44,657 nucleotides of DNA from Candidatus Peribacteria bacterium (lineage in GTDB: Bacteria; Patescibacteria; JAEDAM01; Absconditabacterales; Absconditicoccaceae). Below, piece after piece: positions 40,299 to 44,657 of this stretch (its first letter is position 1; each line of letters starts with the position of its first letter). The notes beneath the pieces were generated by a model. That model saw nothing but the letters and a program-made list of their open reading frames with translations. It ran no database searches and was not told the DNA's origin. The stretch is taken from positions 1 to 44,657 of the forward strand of contig JAITQZ010000056.1 of NCBI GenBank assembly GCA_031288635.1, written 5' to 3'. The translations under genes and the position numbers were made by a program.

Positions 40299-41204
40299 AT
40301 GAAAAAAACACTGATTAAATCCTCATTATTCCTTCTGCTTTCAGCTTTCGTCTGGCAATGTTCGACTTTCATTTTTGCTGAGCCACCAAGTATTGATAAG
40401 GATTTCCTGTCTCATCTGAAAGATGATACGATACAAGTAGACAACGTGAAAGCAGACAAAACTTTCGCAGAAAACTTGAAAAGTCTGCTCTATCCAGCAA
40501 CGGGGAATAGTGGACAGCTCTGAACCACGCTGAAAGGTTTGGCGATTTGACTGATTTTAGTGTATCTCGTATATGCAGGAGCACAATTGCTCATTAGTGG
40601 GAAAAAAGCTGAAGACCTCCAAGAAGCTACAAGAAATCTGGGATATATTGCATTAGGTGCGGTATTCATTTATGGAGCCGGATGGCTCTTTGGGGATATT
40701 TTCAATCTGAACAATATGGAAGGGCTCGGAGGTATGGTAGCTGCTGCTACCGATGGCAAGAGTTCCCTCTTTTTCCAAATCCTCACGTTCCTGAAAGGAG
40801 CAGCATTTTTTTGGGCGATTTTAATGATAGTGATTACAGGATTTAGAGTGGTGATGGCTGCTGACGCTGATAAATCCAAAAAACTGGTCAGAGGGGTATT
40901 AAATGTGGTAGGAGCGTTGGTGATTATGAAAGGAGTAGATTTTGTCTACTATATTGCGAGTGTAGAAGACTTCACCGCACAAGCCGCTGAATTCATTATC
41001 AGTGCAGCCAGATTCTTCGGATATATTTACGGAGCATTGGCAGTTCTGATGGTCTTTTATGCAGGATATTCATTTATTACCGATGGAGGTGGTGGCGAAG
41101 GGTTTAAGAGAGCAAAAGCAATTCTCATCAATTTACTCGTCTCAGGGTTAGTACTCTTTGGATTTCTGCTGATTTTATATCAGGTATTCAAAGAGTTTAC
41201 CTAA
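40299..41204 (+). CDS. Membrane protein with three VirB2-like two-helix units
   Basis: 301 aa from ATG 40299; a signal segment (MKKTLIKSSLFLLLSAFVW, then FAEPP). Two UGAs (40521 and ~40548) give GQLGTTLKGLAIGLILVYLVYAGAQL. Three pairs of helices follow in series: YAGAQLLISGKKAEDLQEATRNLGYIALG; ILMIVITGFRVVMAADADKSKKLVRGVLNVVG; and VFYAGYSFITDGGGGEGFKRAKAILINLLVSG. Each has a helix, a charged loop with Gly/Asp and Lys, and a second helix, which suggests internal duplication of the 39792 type. A role in a pilus or a secretion complex is inferred from the fold only. Confidence 0.6.
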
Positions 41205-41231
41205 CCTTACGAAGGACTTGAAATCAAAAAC

Positions 41232-41265
41232 GAACTCTCTATACTACGGAGAGTTCTTTTATTTT
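41232..41265 (+). terminator. Terminator after the VirB2-like operon
   Basis: GAACTCTC (41232-41239), 9-nt loop, GAGAGTTC (41249-41256), then TTTTATTTT. It is 28 bp after the stop. Confidence 0.85.
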
Positions 41266-41280
41266 CTCTGAGCATAGCCA

Positions 41281-41601
41281 ATGAAATCTTGTTGTTCTCC
41301 TACCGAAAAACACAATCCGTGTTTCAATTCCCCCTATCACGCCAAAGCTCTCATCGCCATCAAAAAATCAAAAACGCTGCTCAGCAAGATTGAAAAAATG
41401 GTAGAAGACAAAGAATACTGTGCCGATATTTCTCAGCAAGTAAACGCGGTGATTGGAATGATGCAGAGTCTCAACTCTTCTATTCTCAAAGACCATTTGC
41501 TGTCGTGTGGCGTACGTGAACTCTCTTCTCACGATACTCAACAGGTAGAAACCTTCATTGAAGAGTTAGTCCGTGTCCGAGGAATTGGCAATAGAAAATA
41601 A
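41281..41601 (+). CDS. CsoR/RcnR-family (DUF156) metal-sensing repressor
   Basis: 106 aa, helical. The core reads HAKALIAIKKSKTLLSKIEKMVEDKEYCADISQQVNAVIGMMQSLNSSILKDHLLSC, which matches the CsoR pattern with the metal ligands Cys (EYC), His (DHL) and Cys (LLSC). This favours a copper-type C-H-C site. The N-terminus adds a Cys-rich stretch (KSCCSPTEKHNPC). The family represses metal-efflux or storage genes until the metal binds. The next gene, a ferritin-like/VIT1 transporter 36 bp away on the same strand, is the probable target. No UGA. Confidence 0.85.
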   Translation: MKSCCSPTEKHNPCFNSPYHAKALIAIKKSKTLLSKIEKMVEDKEYCADISQQVNAVIGMMQSLNSSILKDHLLSCGVRELSSHDTQQVETFIEELVRVRGIGNRK

Positions 41602-41637
41602 CCGTCTGATTTTTATTTCTGCTTTTTTTATCCTTCT

Positions 41638-42510
41638 ATGAATACTGTAATTACCCCTGAACTCAAAAACCATCTCCTCCAAATCCAGAAAACAGAAATT
41701 ACCGAAGCAATCGTTTACAAAAAACTTGCAAAACTGACAAAAGATACTACCAGCAAAAAAATTCTGCTCCAAATCGCGGAAGATGAGTTGAGACATTACC
41801 AAATTTGGAAATCCTACACTGGAAAAGATGTCAAAGCCAGCAAAAGAAAAATCTGGTTTTACATACGGATTACTCGCCTATTTGGGATTACCTTTTGACT
41901 TAAACTTATGGAAGGAGGTGAACGTTCTGCCGTTTTTAAGTATCAACATCTTAAAGACCTCTTACCCGAAACCGTAGCAATCCAAAAAGAGGAAGAACAA
42001 CACGAATTCCATCTACTCAATATGATTGATGAAAAATCCTTACATTATCTGGGGTCAATTGTCTTGGGATTGAATGACGCATTAGTGGAATTGACGGGGG
42101 TATTGGCAGGATTAACGTTTGGGTTTCAAGATACGAAGTTGGTTGCATTTAGTGGATTGATTACAGGAATTGCCGCAGCGATGAGTATGGCAGGTTCAGA
42201 ATATCTTTCTACCACAACAGAAAATAATGTAAAAATTCAGCCTCTAAAAGCTGCTCTGTATACCGGAATTGCATATATTGGAACGGTGGTAGCATTGATT
42301 TTCCCGTATTTCATTTGCAGTAATATTTATGTGGCGTTAGGAAGTACGATTACTATAGCTATCGCGATTATTGCTTTGTTTAATTTCTATGCAGCGATAG
42401 CTCAGGGGCACCCCTTCAAAAAGAGATTTCTCGAAATGGTAGCCATTAGTTTAGGGGTAGCGGTGGTGAGTTTTTGAGTAGGGTTGTTGATAAAAGCACT
42501 CTTTGAATAA
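41638..42510 (+). CDS. VIT1/CCC1-family metal transporter with N-terminal ferritin-like domain
   Basis: 290 aa, ATG 41638 to TAA 42508. Residues ~1-85 form a ferritin-like helical part with [13 protein letters not shown] and [10 protein letters not shown]. The membrane part has [53 protein letters not shown] and [31 protein letters not shown], in the order of CCC1/VIT1 iron-manganese transporters. UGAs (41896, 42475) give Gly. Similar proteins couple a diiron domain to export of Fe or Mn. It follows the CsoR-like regulator, which points to metal homeostasis; it is the likely regulated gene. Confidence 0.88.
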
Positions 42511-42529
42511 GATACGCTGCTTACATAAA

Positions 42530-42561
42530 AAAAGGAGAGTAGAAATAGGTACTCTCCTTTT
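42530..42561. terminator. Bidirectional terminator hairpin
   Basis: AAAAGGAGAGTA (42530-42541), 8-nt loop, TACTCTCCTTTT (42550-42561). A-run on the left and T-run on the right serve both converging genes. The stop of the minus-strand gene (42560) lies inside it. Confidence 0.85.
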
Positions 42562-42805
42562 ACGGTTCCCTTTGTCAGGGAATAAGAGCAAGAACTCCAA
42601 CGGAAGAAAGATAACGATTCTCTTTCTTTCTGCTTGCTTTTACCAAAGCAACCAATTCTTCCAAATAAGGAGTAATGTCTTCCTTTGAAAGAAGTTCGGT
42701 ATTGCTCCATGTCTCTACTATTTCTTCTGGAGTAAAATACTCCAGAGACCTGCTAAATTCCACTAGAGACACTAGATATTCAGCAGAAATGTTCTGTTTT
42801 AACAT
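42560..42805 (-). CDS. Small hypothetical protein
   Basis: 81 aa, ATG 42805. One UGA (42575-42577) is read as Gly, and the TAA at 42560 ends it inside the terminator. The sequence is helical and acidic (NISAEYLVSLVEFSRSLEYF, TPEEIVETWSNTELLSKEDI, YLEELVALVKASRKKENR). It has no signal peptide and no recognised domain. It is 80 bp after a lipid-anchor or TPR gene on the same strand, so it may be co-transcribed. Confidence 0.6.
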
Positions 42806-42885
42806 ACTTAGTAAGATTTTATTGTGTTTATCTCATCAGTATATAGATAATAAATCTAAAGTCAATCAAAGTTCGTTGAATCCTC

Positions 42886-44358
42886 TTACATCAGTTTCTG
42901 GAGTAAGGTTTTGATATTTTCTGTCTCTATTGTGGAATTCGTCATCCCAATAGCTTTCAAAAGATAGACTTTGGCTTCATCAGCTTTCCCTATTTTGCTA
43001 TAATATTCTCCCAGAGCGTGATACAAATATCCCTGCGGAGCCGTTTCAATCAATTGCAAGAGCCTCTCTTCCACTCCAAACCCATTTTTTGCAGCCAAAG
43101 CGAGCCCTACTTCCCCATACGCACAAACCGTAGCATCAGTCCCTGTGAGCAAGGTGTTGCAAACCGTAAGATAATGCTGAGCTAATTCCGGATTCTGTTG
43201 GTAGAGACTAAAATCTGTCCCTTGGATATACGGGGTGAAAAAGACCGTGGAAAAATACGCATAAAAATCTGCAGGTTTGAGTTCTGAGTATCCCAACAGC
43301 TTTTGTCGTGTGGAAAGGAGTTTTGAGGATTGTTGCAGTTGGAGATAATTGAGCAGCAAATATCTGGCAACATCCAAACGATATGCAGCAGATTGTACCT
43401 GTGAAAGATGGAGGACAGAGCTTTCATATTGGCTATTTCGATACGAGGCTACTCCAATCAGAAAAGTATATGTATCCTGTGCGGAAGTATTCAAAGTAGA
43501 AAGCATCGTCAAATACCCTATAGCAGCCTCTCGTGAAGCCGTGAGAAAATTTGCATAAGCCAACACTTGATATGGAAGAATATATTTACTGTCTTTAGAC
43601 TGAGCATACAGAGCCAGAATTTTTGCTGATTGGAAGAATCCCTGTTGGAAAAGCTCTACCGATACGAGAGCATCAAAATAATAACTTGGCATATCTTGCT
43701 GCTGGGTAATCTGTGTTTTGAGAGCAGAAATTTTATTAGCAAACTCTTTGTACGTAGCATTTTGAAACTGGGAAGAAAGCTGAAAAAACTGGTCATACTT
43801 TCTCTGCATCAGGGCGAGGAGAGCATAATACCAATTTGCTTGCTCTGGGGTGAGCTTATTACTTACCAAATAGCTTTCCACTAAAGTCTGGAGAGAACTG
43901 AAAGCTGAACTGGACGATAACGGGAAGCTATTGAAGGCAATCTGTAAGTGAAGATGTGCGTCAATATGGTTCATTTCTACAGACGTCAGTTTTTCGATGA
44001 ACTGTTTGGCTACAACGAATTGGTAGACATTTACCATAGCTTGCAACGTTGGGGTGATAAGTTCCACATCCTTAGTAGTAGCAAACGCTTTTTGGAGAAA
44101 CTCCACATCAGTATTTTGGAGGGGAGTAGCAGGAGAAGTTGTTTCTTCTGCAGTCATCTTTGCAAAAAGTGCGTCAAAATCTGTTTCTTCGATTTCTGGA
44201 GAAAGATTGACAGTAGCTGCAGGATGGTCAAAGGAGACTTCTCACTCTTTTGTCACTACTTCATTTCGTTGTGCGTTTGACTTGACCGTATCCACAAAAA
44301 TCCCTCCTACGAGAGCAAACATTCCTACTAGGCAAAGAAATCTTATTCTGGTCGACAT
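42886..44358 (-). CDS. TPR-like protein with N-terminal membrane anchor
   Basis: 490 aa, ATG 44358 to TAA 42886, with one UGA near 44243 read as Gly (TKEGEVSF). The N-terminus is MSTRIRFLCLVGMFALVGGIFVD, a signal or anchor helix. The rest is all-helical with TPR-type features: ILPYQVLAYANFLTASREAAIGYLTMLS, YTFLIGVASYRNSQYESSVLHL and YLYHALGEYYSKIGKADEAKVYLLKAIG. It is probably exposed outside the membrane and binds proteins. The expression start is set by a TATACT promoter at 44455 with a leader hairpin. The partner is unknown. Without the UGA reading the anchor would be lost. Confidence 0.75.
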
Positions 44359-44399
44359 AGAAATCGGGTGTAAAGTCTAAAGTTCAAAGTTTAAAGTCT

Positions 44400-44452
44400 C
44401 AAGAGAGTGAAAAGTTTTCTTTCCTCTTGAAACTTTTAACTTTCCTCTCTTG
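44400..44452 (-). promoter_or_regulatory. Leader stem-loop of the TPR-like gene
   Basis: CAAGAGAG (44400-44407) pairs with CTCTCTTG (44445-44452), and AAAAGTTT (44410-44417) with AAACTTTT (44430-44437). It lies between the promoter and the ATG, so it is in the 5' leader. Function unknown. Confidence 0.5.
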
Positions 44453-44454
44453 TA

Positions 44455-44482
44455 AGTATACTCAAAATTTTTTATCAGACAA
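44455..44482 (-). promoter_or_regulatory. Promoter of the TPR-like gene
   Basis: Minus-strand TTGTCT (44482-44477), 16-bp spacer, TATACT (44460-44455). It has the spacing and -10 shared with four other promoters in this window. Confidence 0.6.
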
Positions 44483-44587
44483 AAAATCAGGGAGATTTTT
44501 ATATATTTTGGATTGACTTTTGTAAATGTTTGTAAATGGTAAGTGTTCACTGTATATTTAAATAAGTCAATAGTTAGCAGAAAGGCT

Positions 44588-44613
44588 AGCATAATTTTGA
44601 AAAAAATTATGCT
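44588..44613. repeat. Hairpin near the right edge
   Basis: AGCATAATTTT (44588-44598) and AAAATTATGCT (44603-44613). It lies upstream of whatever follows the window. I see no gene in 44483-44657. Confidence 0.5.
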
Positions 44614-44657
44614 TACTTGTATTTCGAAGGGAATGAGCAATAGAAAGAAGTATAGCA

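Noticed and set aside
8752..44358. Widespread pseudogenes caused by premature TGA
   Set aside because: The TGAs fall on conserved glycines and frames stay open on both sides, so recoding explains them.
44377..44640. 87-codon minus frame at the right edge
   Set aside because: It covers the promoter and leader hairpin of the TPR-like gene and has an atypical composition.

Overview
The window comes from a bacterium that reads UGA as glycine, so it belongs to the Gracilibacteria (BD1-5) / Absconditabacteria (SR1) branch of the Candidate Phyla Radiation. With UGA as a stop, most genes look shattered. With UGA as Gly, they close into full-length proteins, and the UGA codons fall on glycines that are invariant in the families: the Gly-Gly of the TrxB FAD motif, the last Gly of the patatin GxSxG elbow, ERTKEIG of a MacB/FtsX permease, IIGPEGG of RsmE, VGAG of MurB, RYFGMDRD of GpmI and the lipobox glycines of two lipoproteins. 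All genes below are called with this code. Every CDS whose end lies inside the window stops at TAA or TAG.

Layout. 1-6417 (-) is the N-terminal 2,139 codons of a giant secreted protein. 6736-6850 (+) is a probable small RNA. 6852-7412 (-) is an unknown protein and 7878-8678 (+) a TraX-like membrane protein. 8752-16743 is a mostly minus-strand housekeeping block: gpmI, a transketolase-like protein, secY, rplO, an M23 peptidase, a MacB/FtsX permease and a TPR protein. rsmE and nusB follow on plus. 18337-24258 (-) is a second giant surface protein with SdrD-B-like, Ig-like and SLH-like parts. 24602-30875 (-) holds patatin, rubrerythrin, tilS, murB and two lipoproteins. 30964-32245 is a plastic region: two ~350-bp direct repeats flank a small gene with internal duplications. 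rplM-rpsI, a lipoprotein and hflX follow on plus. 35400-38760 is a guaB-purA-ubiquitin-like segment that looks acquired from a Bacteroidetes/Firmicutes-like donor. The window ends with trxB, two VirB2-like membrane proteins, a CsoR-like repressor, a ferritin-like/VIT1 metal transporter, a small protein and a TPR-like lipid- or membrane-anchored protein.

Three themes stand out. (1) The UGA=Gly code is demonstrated many times over. (2) A family of GC-rich palindromic elements sits between genes and also in frame inside rsmE, rubrerythrin, murB (three times) and the S-layer-like protein, adding peptide loops. (3) The guaB-purA pair splits IMP between GMP and AMP synthesis, has no in-frame UGA, and is followed by a decayed gene for a secreted ubiquitin. 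Several promoters share TTGnnn-16 bp-TATACT.

No tRNA, rRNA, CRISPR array, transposase or phage structural gene was recognised.
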